Assembly (NCBI GenBank): GCA_042095835.1 | Contig: JBELML010000023.1 | Coordinates: 1 to 59,365 of the forward strand | Origin: DATFKA01 sp042095835 | Lineage (GTDB): Bacteria > Bacteroidota > Bacteroidia > Chitinophagales > Saprospiraceae | DNA: 59,365 bases | Direction of reading: 5' to 3' | Translations under genes and position numbers: made by a program | Part shown: positions 25,974-35,541 of the stretch, piece by piece | How positions within the stretch are numbered: position 1 is the stretch's first letter | How the letters are laid out: the number at the start of each line of letters is the position of its first letter | Notes under the pieces: model-generated | What the model was told of the DNA's origin: nothing | Databases searched by the model: none | The model's input: the letters and a program-made list of their open reading frames with translations, nothing else

Positions 25974-28370
25974 ATGCAGAAAATACTGTATTTGTGCCTG
26001 GTGCTAGTATGTTGTAATCTCAAGGTAGGTGCACAGGTAAGCTTTGTAAGTAATGATGATTTTGAAGGTGTCAAACCTTTAGCGCTTTTTAAGGAAAAAG
26101 TCGATTTAAGACAAGTGAATCAACTTCCTCCATCCTATGAAGTACACGCAAGTCTAAGCTTAGATAAGTCCTTGCTTAAAAGATTTTCAGCAAATCCATC
26201 AAATAGATTGGTGCTACGTATTCCAGGTGAAAAAGAATTTACTTTACAATTAGAAAAAGTTGAACTAGTGTCACCTGAAGCTAGACTAATCACTCCTGAT
26301 GGTTTAGCATCTGAGCTAGTAGATCAGGAAATGCTCTTCTACCAAGGCCAATTGAAAGGCATTGATAAGTCCAGCGTGAGTTTAAGCATTATAGATCATC
26401 GGATTGTGGGCCTGATAAGCCACCCTGTCCTTGGTGATCTACAAATCGCTCCACTAGGAGATAGTCCAACATACATCTTCTACCGTACCAATGACTGGGC
26501 CGATAAAATCGGCGTCTTTTGTGACACACCTGATGAACCCACACGATATCTTCCAGAGCAATTAGTTAATTCGACCAATTTACGATCGGCGGATATACCA
26601 CTCACCTTATATCTAGAGATCGATTATGACGTTTTTTTACATTACGGCGATGTGAACAGCACCAAAGCATTCGCCCTCACCCTCTTTAATCAGTTAAGAG
26701 GTCTGTATAGCGGGGAGCATATCAATGTGCTCCTCGCTGATCTCTTCATCTGGAATGCGCCTAGTCCTTATAGTGGAGAATCCAGCTATGAAATGTTGAA
26801 TCAATTTCAAGAACTCCGGAAAACTTTTAATGGCGATCTTGGTCAGCTTCTTTCTTTTAAAGCTTCGGGAGGTCTGGCAGCAAGTTTTGATGGCCTATGT
26901 CATCCTGATCGCTCCCAAAGCCTTAGTTTTAGCCACATTGAACCACCGGTCTACTCAAGTGAAGGTCTGAGTGAGTCAACCATTGTGGTAGCTCATGAGA
27001 TTGGTCATCTTTTGGGGTCGCGACATACTCATGCTTGTGTTTGGAATGGAAATAATACAGCGATTGATGGCTGTGCAGGGTATGTAGAGGGCGCTTGCGG
27101 AGTACCCCCTACGCCTAAAAACGGCGGTACGGTAATGTCCTATTGCCATCTCCAAAATCAAGGTAGCCAGATCAATAATGGATACGGACATCAACCTGGA
27201 AATGTAATCCGATATGAGCTATTCAATCGTCCATGCACCAACCAGACTAATGATATAGACAATAGTACTTGTGAAGATGAGAAGCTGATTATCAAATTGC
27301 TGCCAGACCGATACGGAATTGAGACGACTTGGGCTTTCAAAGATTCTCTGGGTAATAGCCTGGTGGTAGGAGGGCCTTATGAAAACGCCGCCCATCAGCA
27401 GCCTTTCATTGATACGATTTGTGTCTCTGAGGGCTGCTATACTTTTTCCATTTTTGATAGTTATGGCGATGGTATTTGTTGCAAATATGGAGAAGGCTAT
27501 TTCCAGATTGAAACGGAGGACGGTGAAGTTTTAGCTCAAGGTGGTAGTTTTGGGAACCAAAGTAGTCAACAAATTTGTATCTCCAATTCCGAAGACCTAG
27601 AAGAAGATCAAGAGGAAAAGGTGATACCTTGTATTGATCTACTTCTAGAAGAAGAAGCCATTACCATTTTATCTGGCAACGAAAGCTATGCCTATAATTT
27701 GCATAACCAAAACAAACTACTAAGACTCAATAGAAATGTAAGCTTAGGCCATGATATCGATCACGAGATCAACGAAGCTTCGCTCTTGGTTTTTGAGTTC
27801 GGCGCGACTAGGAGAGGCAAGCTACATAGCATAGGCATCCGTATGGCTGGCGAAACTGAAGAGGAATACACTTTTGATCTCTATGGTGCAGAGATGAAAT
27901 ATCCAGACGATTATGTCACCTATCAAAGTAAGGGTAGATGGCAAACGATGACCATTCCTATCGGCAGTTATGCTCAAGGAAAGCTGGATCAGCTGATTTT
28001 TAACTCGCAAAGAGAAAGTTCTTATTTCCGAAATATTAGAATCATTCAAGCAGATGGTTGCCCGCTTAATCAAAAGGCCAATAGAATTGCGCCGGGTGAT
28101 GCACAATTAGAGATGGTCCCAGATATGATCATCTATCCCAATCCAGCAAAAAATGTTTTACGGGTTGATGTCGGTAATTTGCTTCTAGAAGAGGAGGCAG
28201 GCCTTTCAGTAGAGCTGTATACCAGTAGCGGTGTATTAATGCAGCGGCAGAATATGTCGCAAGGTAGCTCGCTGTTAGAGATGGATGTTACCCAATTGCC
28301 CAAAGGTGTTTACAGTATCAAGGTCTTTAACGAAGCTTATGCCCAGGTAGAGAAGGTCCTTATTTTTTGA
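25974..28370 (+). CDS. Secreted reprolysin-like metalloprotease with T9SS sorting domain (paralog 1)
   Basis: 798 residues. Signal peptide 1-20; a propeptide-like region to about 200; a zinc-protease domain with HEIGHLLGSRH (341-351) and Met-turn GTVMSYCH (385-392), the metzincin (M12-like) pattern. A disulfide-rich module follows (EGCYTFSIFDSYGDGICC, then GGSFGNQSSQQIC), then a beta-rich domain, and a type IX secretion C-terminal domain starting at IYPNPAKNVLRVDV and ending LPKGVYSIKVF. It should cross the outer membrane by T9SS and be surface-bound or released. The paralog lies 422 bases downstream, suggesting tandem duplication. Confidence 0.92.
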   Translation: MQKILYLCLVLVCCNLKVGAQVSFVSNDDFEGVKPLALFKEKVDLRQVNQLPPSYEVHASLSLDKSLLKRFSANPSNRLVLRIPGEKEFTLQLEKVELVSPEARLITPDGLASELVDQEMLFYQGQLKGIDKSSVSLSIIDHRIVGLISHPVLGDLQIAPLGDSPTYIFYRTNDWADKIGVFCDTPDEPTRYLPEQLVNSTNLRSADIPLTLYLEIDYDVFLHYGDVNSTKAFALTLFNQLRGLYSGEHINVLLADLFIWNAPSPYSGESSYEMLNQFQELRKTFNGDLGQLLSFKASGGLAASFDGLCHPDRSQSLSFSHIEPPVYSSEGLSESTIVVAHEIGHLLGSRHTHACVWNGNNTAIDGCAGYVEGACGVPPTPKNGGTVMSYCHLQNQGSQINNGYGHQPGNVIRYELFNRPCTNQTNDIDNSTCEDEKLIIKLLPDRYGIETTWAFKDSLGNSLVVGGPYENAAHQQPFIDTICVSEGCYTFSIFDSYGDGICCKYGEGYFQIETEDGEVLAQGGSFGNQSSQQICISNSEDLEEDQEEKVIPCIDLLLEEEAITILSGNESYAYNLHNQNKLLRLNRNVSLGHDIDHEINEASLLVFEFGATRRGKLHSIGIRMAGETEEEYTFDLYGAEMKYPDDYVTYQSKGRWQTMTIPIGSYAQGKLDQLIFNSQRESSYFRNIRIIQADGCPLNQKANRIAPGDAQLEMVPDMIIYPNPAKNVLRVDVGNLLLEEEAGLSVELYTSSGVLMQRQNMSQGSSLLEMDVTQLPKGVYSIKVFNEAYAQVEKVLIF

Positions 28371-28445
28371 AACGCTTTCAAAAGCTGAGCGTAATAAGCT
28401 CCTTAAAGAAGTGTTAAATTTTGTTTAAGAAAAGAGCATTCGTGA

Positions 28446-28473
28446 TTGTATGTCCATTTTTTAAATACATTTG
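28446..28473 (+). promoter_or_regulatory. Predicted promoter for the second metalloprotease
   Basis: TTG (28446-28448), 17 bases, TACATTTG (28466-28473): the same geometry as the rho promoter and an exact TAnnTTTG match. Predicted start near 28480. Confidence 0.6.
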
Positions 28474-28611
28474 TATTGTCCTTGTTAACACAATTCGAGA
28501 TTATTTTTCTCAATAATTTGGAAAAAGACTCGAATTAAACTTCTTTTGCAAAGTACTAGATGCACTCCACTAAGAGGTGCACGTGTCAATACCATCTCTC
28601 AATTCAAAACA

Positions 28612-28676
28612 AAGTCTACCCTAACGAAGTATGTTGCTCAGCGGAGCACTTCCAAACCTATGCCCTAAGTAGACTT
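28612..28676 (+). ncRNA. Nested stem-loop structure in the leader (possible regulatory RNA)
   Basis: Outer stem AAGTCTAC (28612-28619) with GTAGACTT (28669-28676); inner stems GAAGT (28626-28630) with ACTTC (28648-28652) and TGCTC with GAGCA around an AGCG loop. A T-rich tract starts about ten bases after. It may be a leader element, the 3' end of a short RNA, or a mobile palindrome; no family is recognised. Confidence 0.4.
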
Positions 28677-28792
28677 GACATTTAACTTTTTTTTATAAAA
28701 ATTTTTACTCATACGAGTTGTAACCTTTTGGGGATACTCAATTATGGGTTTGTGACCGATTAATTTATTATACCAAAAACCGATTTACAGAC

Positions 28793-31276
28793 ATGAGAGT
28801 AATGTTATTTACATTCATGCTTGGCCTATTTGCATGTATAGGCTTAAGCCAAGCGCAGTTGCCCCCTCAACAAGTACTTACAGAGCTTAAAAAAGAAGGA
28901 ACGCGTTTTACGACCTTCTCGCCTTTTTCTACTGCTTCCGAACTGAGAAATCAAGCGTTCGCAGATATTTGCGACGATTGTATTGTCCTCAACTTTGATC
29001 CTACTGCTAACTTACGAGTACTCAACCAGCAATCCGATTTCCTTAACTTGACTTTACCAGACACCGATGGTAGTACACTCGAATTAGAGTTGTACCGCGC
29101 AGACCCTTTTCAGGAGCATAATTTTGTGCTGGAGACGACCGATGGGCGTCAAATACCAGCTTCCGAACTGAAAGGGCAGCACTATCGAGGACAGGTCAAA
29201 GGTATAGAGGCTTCTTTAGCTGCGGTCAGTGTTTATCAGAATCAGATCATGATTCTGTTGAGTACGCCAGAGCGAGGAAATTGGGTCGCTGCAGCCATAG
29301 AAGGAGAGCCTAGTACCTATCTCTTTTATGAAGCGAGTGACCTCGACGATCGCCATGCTTTTGATTGTGCCACACCCGATAGCTACGAGCCTTATCGGCC
29401 TGAAGAGTTGAGCCCACAAGCGGGTTTGCGTAGTGCCGATGCTTGTGTACAGATCTACCTGGAAATAGATCACGATATCTATCTCGATAAAGGTGGTGTC
29501 GACCAAACGGCTGAGTATATTGTTGGTATTTTCAATGAGGTAGCCTTGCTTTATGCCAACGAAAATATCAATATCGAACTGTCAAAAATATTGATTTGGA
29601 CTCAACCTAGTCCCTATAGCGCCACCAATTCCTACGATATGCTGCTCCAGTTCCAGCGTACACGTACAAGTTTTGATGGCGATTTAGGACAGTTGATTTC
29701 CTACCAAGCTAGCGGTGGTATCGCGGTAGTCGATGGCCTCTGTCGTAGCCGAACAGAATTCAAACTGAGTTTTTCAAGTATCAACCGCAGCTACCGAAAG
29801 GTGCCTACCTTTTCCTATACCGTAATGGTGGTCGCTCATGAATTGGGCCATCTATTTGGTTCACAACATACGCACGCCTGTGTATGGAATGGAAACGGTA
29901 CCGCACTAGATGGATGCGCGGGTTTTGTAGAAGGAAACTGCAATCTCCCGACCACACTACCAAGTGATGGAGGGACGATTATGTCTTATTGCCACATCAC
30001 CAATGTTGGGATTAGCTTTCTTAATGGTTTTGGTGATCAACCTGCCCAACTGATGCGGAATCGCGTTTCTGGTGCTAGTTGTCTGCAAGTTTGTAGTACA
30101 CCTGGTGACAATGGCGGCGGCGACAGTGGTGGTGGCGATAATGGCGGAAATCCGGATGCCTGTGTTGACGTGACGCTGAAGCTTACCCTCGATCTATTTG
30201 GTAGCGAGACCAGCTGGGAGCTACGAGATGAACAAGGCGGATTGCTGGCCTCAGGCTCAGGATATGATAATAAAAAGGAAGGACAGCTAATTACGCAAGA
30301 CTTTTGCCTCACTGAAGGCTGCTATTCGCTAAAAGTAAGTGATAGCGACGGAGATGGGATGTGCTGCCAATATGGTAATGGTGGTTTTGAAATCGTCGAT
30401 GCGACAGGGACGGTCCTGGCTTCTGGAGGTAGTTTTGATTTCCAAACTACTAAACAGTTTTGTGTCGCTCCAGCTGGGAATGATGGTGAGGAAGAAGAGG
30501 AAGAGGAACCGGAAGTCGGTAGCTGCCTGAATGTCAACTTTAATGATTACGCTGTTGGCCGTTTTGGAGGAACCCAAGATAAAGGTGGCGTGTCTATTAT
30601 CGAAGGTGGCAATGGTATTAAAATTGCCAATAACGCTTGGAAAGGCGTAGGCTTGAAATATGAAATTACGGAAAATACGATGCTGCGTTTTGAGTTTTTA
30701 TCGACACGTAGACCCGAAATAGCAGGTATTGGTATGGATGAAAATACCACGATTTCTTCGGCTCGAACTTTTATTCTTTATGGTTCTCAAAATTGGGGGA
30801 TTCGCGATTTTAAAGACTATAATGGAAATGGCGAGTGGAAAGTCTACGACATCCCTATTGGCCAGTTTTATACAGGAGAAATGAATAACATGTTCTTCGC
30901 AGCAGATCATGATAGATCTCCCGCTAATGGTAATGCTTCTTTCCGGAACATTTATCTATACGAAGGAGCACCTTGTAGCAATATGCCACAAGTTTTGCCG
31001 CCAACGACAGCCAATCTCGTAGAAGAGCAAGGAGTAAGTCTTTATCCTAATCCTAGCAATGATCACGTTTATTTCGATTTGAGATTAAATGAAACGCCTG
31101 ATACCGACGGGCATATTGATATATACAATTTATATGGACAAAAAGTAAAAGCTGTCATGGTTGAGGAGGCAGGTACGATTAAAATTAATACCGCCGACCT
31201 GCCCAACGGAACCTACATGTATCAGCTAAAGGGATTTGAATCTGAGTATACTGGCAAATTTAGCGTTCATCGCTAA
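28793..31276 (+). CDS. Secreted reprolysin-like metalloprotease with T9SS sorting domain (paralog 2)
   Basis: 827 residues, same architecture as its neighbour: signal peptide 1-21, propeptide to about 215, catalytic HELGHLFGSQH (349-359) followed by THACVWNGN and the Met-turn GTIMSYCH, a Gly/Asp/Ser-rich linker, the module with SDSDGDGMCCQYG and LASGGSFDFQTTKQFC, an acidic linker, a beta domain, and a T9SS tail beginning LYPNPSNDHVYFDL. Both paralogs share a cysteine in a C-x-TPD context before LRSAD, which could serve as a cysteine switch and processing site. A terminator follows at 31300. Confidence 0.92.
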   Translation: MRVMLFTFMLGLFACIGLSQAQLPPQQVLTELKKEGTRFTTFSPFSTASELRNQAFADICDDCIVLNFDPTANLRVLNQQSDFLNLTLPDTDGSTLELELYRADPFQEHNFVLETTDGRQIPASELKGQHYRGQVKGIEASLAAVSVYQNQIMILLSTPERGNWVAAAIEGEPSTYLFYEASDLDDRHAFDCATPDSYEPYRPEELSPQAGLRSADACVQIYLEIDHDIYLDKGGVDQTAEYIVGIFNEVALLYANENINIELSKILIWTQPSPYSATNSYDMLLQFQRTRTSFDGDLGQLISYQASGGIAVVDGLCRSRTEFKLSFSSINRSYRKVPTFSYTVMVVAHELGHLFGSQHTHACVWNGNGTALDGCAGFVEGNCNLPTTLPSDGGTIMSYCHITNVGISFLNGFGDQPAQLMRNRVSGASCLQVCSTPGDNGGGDSGGGDNGGNPDACVDVTLKLTLDLFGSETSWELRDEQGGLLASGSGYDNKKEGQLITQDFCLTEGCYSLKVSDSDGDGMCCQYGNGGFEIVDATGTVLASGGSFDFQTTKQFCVAPAGNDGEEEEEEEPEVGSCLNVNFNDYAVGRFGGTQDKGGVSIIEGGNGIKIANNAWKGVGLKYEITENTMLRFEFLSTRRPEIAGIGMDENTTISSARTFILYGSQNWGIRDFKDYNGNGEWKVYDIPIGQFYTGEMNNMFFAADHDRSPANGNASFRNIYLYEGAPCSNMPQVLPPTTANLVEEQGVSLYPNPSNDHVYFDLRLNETPDTDGHIDIYNLYGQKVKAVMVEEAGTIKINTADLPNGTYMYQLKGFESEYTGKFSVHR

Positions 31277-31299
31277 GACCGCCACAGATGGTATTTCTG

Positions 31300-31331
31300 G
31301 GCCGTTCCATTTTTGGTTCGGCCTTTTTTTT
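31300..31331 (+). terminator. Terminator of the second metalloprotease
   Basis: GGCCG (31300-31304) and CGGCC (31319-31323) flank a T-rich loop and are followed by eight T. Confidence 0.85.
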
Positions 31332-31432
31332 GTCTCTTTTGGGCAAAAGATTCGGTCATTCAGCTACTATTTTTTGTGACCCTTTTTATTTCCTTAATTT
31401 TATACACTCAATAATGGAATGTAGTGTTGTAG

Positions 31433-33847
31433 ATGAGGTACCTGATTGTTTTTTTAATACAGATAGCCTGCTTACCAGCTTTGCAAGCTCAAATTCTGCA
31501 AGTCAATGATGTACAGACGAGTGAGCCACTCTCTTATGTCAGTATTACTGACCAGCTGAATGCAAAGTTTACGCTTAGTGATCAAGATGGTCGAGCTGAT
31601 TTAAGCACATTTGAGCCTGGCGATACGCTGGTTTTACAAATTATGGGCTTTAATACCATCAGGATTAGCTATGCTGACTTGCAAGCCCAAGCTTTCAAAA
31701 TAGACTTAGAACCCAGTGTTTTTTCTTTTGATCAAATCATGATTTCTGCCAACCGTTGGAGTCAGCGGCGCAGTAACTATCCAGGTAAAATACGACAGCT
31801 GAGTCAGAAGGAGTTTCAATCCCATCATCCTCAGACTGCTGCCGATTTGTTGGAGAGTACGGGGGAGGTTTTTATTCAGAAAAGCCAAATGGGTGGAGGT
31901 AGTCCTATGATCAGAGGTTTCTCAGCCAATCGACTGCTGTATGCGGTAGATGGCGTACGTATGAATACCGCCATTTTCCGTAGTGGGAATGTCCATAATG
32001 TGATTTCGCTTGATCCTTTTTCAGTAGAAAGTACGGAGATTGTCTACGGCCCAGGAGCTATTTTATACGGTAGTGATGCTATTGGGGCCGTGATGGCTTT
32101 TCAAACCAAACAGGCTCAATTTAGTGAGCGGGGCACTTTATTGGCTAAAGGAAATGCCGAGTTGAGGCTGGCTACAGCCAATCAAGAATTCACAGGCCAT
32201 TTTGACTTAAATCTAGGTACTAAAAAATGGGCTTTCCTGACTAGTTTTACCTGGAATGAGTTTGGGGATTTAAAAATGGGAAGTCACGGCCCAGAGGAGT
32301 TTCTAAGAAACTTTAGGGTGATTCAAACAGGTAATAGACAAGATACCCTTTCCAAGATTATTGATCCTCGCATCCAAGTGCCTACATCTTACGATCAAAT
32401 CAATTTTTTACAAAAAATAGCCTTTCAAGCGAACCCGTATCTAAGGATAGATTATGCTTTCCATCATAGCCAAACCACCAATATTCCCCGCTTTGATCGC
32501 TTGATTGAGCTGACTAATGGAGCACCCAGCTTTGCAGAATGGTACTATGGTCCTCAGAAATGGATGATGAATTATCTCAGTTTGGCTTATGCCAAACCTT
32601 CTAAATGGTTTGATAAAATGAGACTGGTAGCGGCGCAGCAATTATTTGAAGAAAGCCGATTGAGTAGGCGCTATAAACAGCCTACTAGAATAGTTCAAGA
32701 AGAACAGGTGCAAGCCTATTCTATTAATCTGGATTTTAATAAGGCCATCTCTCCCAAAATGAACCTATTCTATGGTCTTGAGGGCCTACTTAATCAAGTT
32801 CAATCCGCAGGTTCACTAGAAAATATATTTGGAGAATCAAGAGGATCTACGGTAGCAAGATATCCAGAGGCCGATTGGTGGTCAGCTGCTTTATATGGGA
32901 ATCTAGAGTTGCGAAGCTCCCCGCAGTGGCTTTGGCGAGCGGGGCTACGACTCAATTATTTCGGATTAAGTGCTGATTTTACAGCCAATCAGGATTTTCT
33001 TTCTCTACCATTCAGTAGTACCGCTTTTGATAAATTAGCATTCAATGGAAGTTTAGGCTTTGTTTTCAAACCGGAGTTTTCTTGGCAATTGCATACCAAT
33101 TTTTCAACAGGTTTTCGCAGTCCCAATGTCGATGATATAGGCAAGGTTTTTGACTCTGAACCTGGAGCTGTCGTGGTTCCCAATCCAGCTTTAAATCCTG
33201 AATATGCCTATAATTTTGAATTAGGTTTAGAAAAAATATTTTCAGAACGCTTCTTCCTGGATATTTCCGCCTATTATACTCACCTGGATGATGCACTGGT
33301 GCGGAGAGATTTTCAATTAGCAGGGCAGGATAGTATACTCTATCAGGGCATTTTGAGTAGAGTACAGGCTATCCAAAATGCGAGTGCAGTAGATGTGTGG
33401 GGCCTACAATTTGGCTTAGAATGGCAAGTGTTTAGACATTTGAAATGGGTGGCCAGGTATAATTATCAGCAAGGAAAGGAGCTAAGCGTAGATGGCCTGC
33501 GTACGCCTAGCCGACACGCGCCACCTGCTTTTGGTCATATTGAATTTCAGTACAAAAAGAAAGGCCGACAAATTGCGCTACGGTATCAATTTCAAAGTAC
33601 TTTTGACTTTGAAGATTTACCGATTGGAGAGCAGAATAAACCACATCTTTATGCCTTGGATGGTCAGGGGCGCCCCTTTGCTCCTAGCTGGTATAGCCTC
33701 GATCTACGCACCTCTTTTCAGTTGCATCCACAGTTCCAGATCGGACTCAATCTTGAGAATATCACAGACCAGAGATATAGAACCTATAGCTCTGGTATAG
33801 CCGCCCCAGGACGTAATTTAAGTCTTCGGCTCAAGGGGCAATTCTAA
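31433..33847 (+). CDS. TonB-dependent outer-membrane receptor
   Basis: 804 residues. Signal peptide (MRYLIVFLIQIACLPALQAQ), a carboxypeptidase-regulatory-like beta domain (about 20-100), then the plug with QKSQMGGGSPMIRGFSANRL, YAVDGVRMNTAIFR and STEIVYGPGAILYGSDAIGA, and a C-terminal beta barrel ending in LRLKGQF with the terminal phenylalanine. Such receptors import siderophores, haem, cobalamin or glycans using the TonB-ExbBD system. No SusD partner or pathway gene is next to it, so the ligand is open; the plug style recalls haem or cobalamin receptors. It overlaps the convergent fusion gene by 4 bases. Confidence 0.93.
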   Translation: MRYLIVFLIQIACLPALQAQILQVNDVQTSEPLSYVSITDQLNAKFTLSDQDGRADLSTFEPGDTLVLQIMGFNTIRISYADLQAQAFKIDLEPSVFSFDQIMISANRWSQRRSNYPGKIRQLSQKEFQSHHPQTAADLLESTGEVFIQKSQMGGGSPMIRGFSANRLLYAVDGVRMNTAIFRSGNVHNVISLDPFSVESTEIVYGPGAILYGSDAIGAVMAFQTKQAQFSERGTLLAKGNAELRLATANQEFTGHFDLNLGTKKWAFLTSFTWNEFGDLKMGSHGPEEFLRNFRVIQTGNRQDTLSKIIDPRIQVPTSYDQINFLQKIAFQANPYLRIDYAFHHSQTTNIPRFDRLIELTNGAPSFAEWYYGPQKWMMNYLSLAYAKPSKWFDKMRLVAAQQLFEESRLSRRYKQPTRIVQEEQVQAYSINLDFNKAISPKMNLFYGLEGLLNQVQSAGSLENIFGESRGSTVARYPEADWWSAALYGNLELRSSPQWLWRAGLRLNYFGLSADFTANQDFLSLPFSSTAFDKLAFNGSLGFVFKPEFSWQLHTNFSTGFRSPNVDDIGKVFDSEPGAVVVPNPALNPEYAYNFELGLEKIFSERFFLDISAYYTHLDDALVRRDFQLAGQDSILYQGILSRVQAIQNASAVDVWGLQFGLEWQVFRHLKWVARYNYQQGKELSVDGLRTPSRHAPPAFGHIEFQYKKKGRQIALRYQFQSTFDFEDLPIGEQNKPHLYALDGQGRPFAPSWYSLDLRTSFQLHPQFQIGLNLENITDQRYRTYSSGIAAPGRNLSLRLKGQF

Positions 33848-35415
33848 AACTTTGATTGGCTGAGCTTCCCTTTTCCTTTTTTGAATTGAACTTTAAAAAG
33901 ATCACCATAATCTTTTTCGCCAAGCTGCTGTAGTTGCGCATCCGCAGACAACCAATTGACCATATTCGGGACCGTATTGGAGTGACCAACCACCAATACT
34001 TTTTGGCCCTGATTGTTGGCTAGGATATCAAAAATATGAGTAGCATACGATGGATTGTAACTTCGGATTTCAAGGCCTAATTGTTTGGCGAGGACTTGTC
34101 CTGTTTGCTGGGTGCGTTTATAGGGCGTACTGTAGATTGCGGAGATGCCCGCCTGCCCTAATTCGCTAGCAAGATTGGCAGCTCGCTCCTGGCCTTGAGT
34201 AGATAAACTGGGATTGCGCGGATGGTCATTGCCTTTTTCAGCGTGGCGAACTAGATATAAAGTGGTCTTTTTATAAGCTTTATTTTTTTGGATATAAAAA
34301 GGCAGAATGGTTTCTAAAAGATCGAATAGAGAAAATCGTTCTTTGACATTTGAATTATAAGGATCGGTATTGATTTGCATACCTATCGCTAGATCGTAGT
34401 CTGGTAAGTAAGCCATCAAGGATAAAAAGCCCGGCATGAAACCAGTGTGCCCATAGGCAATGCCGTATTTTGTGGCAAATATTTCTGCTCCCAGGCCATA
34501 GCCGGTCAAGTCTCCGTATTGACCAGTTGTACGATTAACTGGTGTGTAAATCTCTTTTGTCAAATTTGGTGATACGACCTGCCCCGTATATAATTGTTGA
34601 ATCCATTTTGCCAAATCTGCGGAGTTGGTGATGAAACCGCCGCCTGTCCATTCGAATTGAGGTGCTAAACCATATTGACCTATTTCTGATACTTTATCAC
34701 CGAAAATATTGCCAAATAATCTACCGGTATAGGCGGCTGTAATGCCTTCTAATTCTGCTTGGGTAGATGGACTTGTTTCACGGAGTTCAAGTGGGTTTAA
34801 AATATTTTCCTGAACGAGCTCATAGACTTTTCTGCCCGTGATTTTTTCCATAATTGCGCCAAGGATAATGTAGTTCGCATCGGCATAAGACCAACCTTGG
34901 CCAACTGGAAAATGAGGGTCTTGGTTTTGGACAAACGCTAGTCGTTCGGCAGGGGTCCATTGTTTATTAGGGTTGGCTTTGATCTGCTTCCACAGATCTT
35001 CAGCGTAGACGTATTCGGGGACACCAGAAGTGTGGTTCATCATACTACGCACCGTAATGTCTTTAGCATTTTGCACCGTCTTGAACCAAGCATCATCTTT
35101 GAGGTAATCGATGGCTTTTTTATCCAGATCCAACTTCCCTTCTGCTACGAGCATCATTGCTTGAGCTGCAAAGTAGGTTTTGCCGATACTACCCGAAAGC
35201 ATCCGATGCTCCTTGGTTAAAGGTATGGTTTGTTCGCGGTCGGCCAAACCAGCGACCGTGGTTTCCAGCTTTCCCTTTTGGATAATGCTAAGGCTAATGC
35301 CTGGTATGCCTTTTTCTTCAAGTAGTTGGTTTAAATGTTGTTCTAGGGCCTTATCAGATTGTGCTATAGTAGTAATAGAAAGGAGAAGACAAAAAAGGAT
35401 ACTTAAATTTTTCAT
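33844..35415 (-). CDS. Exported fusion: beta-lactamase-like serine hydrolase plus histidine phosphatase
   Basis: 523 residues with a signal peptide (1-19). Residues about 22-370 form a class C beta-lactamase-like serine hydrolase with S76-I-G-K79, Y177-A-D179 at the YxN position, and HTG (323-325) as the third motif. Residues about 383-510 form a histidine phosphatase with R390-H391-A-E (the RHG motif), the NPSLSTQGQERA segment and the second catalytic His in VVGHSN (478). Both catalytic sets are present. Each domain commonly occurs alone as an exported protein in Bacteroidota; joined in one chain they are unusual. The frame is continuous without a break at the junction. Substrates unknown. 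Confidence 0.88.
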   Translation of the reverse strand: MKNLSILFCLLLSITTIAQSDKALEQHLNQLLEEKGIPGISLSIIQKGKLETTVAGLADREQTIPLTKEHRMLSGSIGKTYFAAQAMMLVAEGKLDLDKKAIDYLKDDAWFKTVQNAKDITVRSMMNHTSGVPEYVYAEDLWKQIKANPNKQWTPAERLAFVQNQDPHFPVGQGWSYADANYIILGAIMEKITGRKVYELVQENILNPLELRETSPSTQAELEGITAAYTGRLFGNIFGDKVSEIGQYGLAPQFEWTGGGFITNSADLAKWIQQLYTGQVVSPNLTKEIYTPVNRTTGQYGDLTGYGLGAEIFATKYGIAYGHTGFMPGFLSLMAYLPDYDLAIGMQINTDPYNSNVKERFSLFDLLETILPFYIQKNKAYKKTTLYLVRHAEKGNDHPRNPSLSTQGQERAANLASELGQAGISAIYSTPYKRTQQTGQVLAKQLGLEIRSYNPSYATHIFDILANNQGQKVLVVGHSNTVPNMVNWLSADAQLQQLGEKDYGDLFKVQFKKGKGKLSQSKF

Positions 35416-35541
35416 TGGCTTTGGTTTTGTTTGATCTGTCGATTAGGGTTTTGCCCCAAGAGCATAGTGTTCTCAGCTTGAAATTAAGCTAAAACAATGA
35501 AATCTTAGGTAGAAGCAGACGAGAAGAGAAAAAGTGTCTGC

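Larger units (their letters stand above)
28371..28792. other. Structured spacer and long leader before the second metalloprotease
   Basis: 422 bases. A consensus promoter (28446-28473) would give a leader of about 310 bases containing a TGCAC/GTGCA hairpin (28561-28582) and a nested set of stems at 28612-28676, then a T8 run about ten bases later. No credible coding frame. Confidence 0.65.

Noticed and set aside
31288..31509. 73-codon frame after the second metalloprotease
   Set aside because: Crosses the terminator hairpin and the start of the TonB receptor gene.
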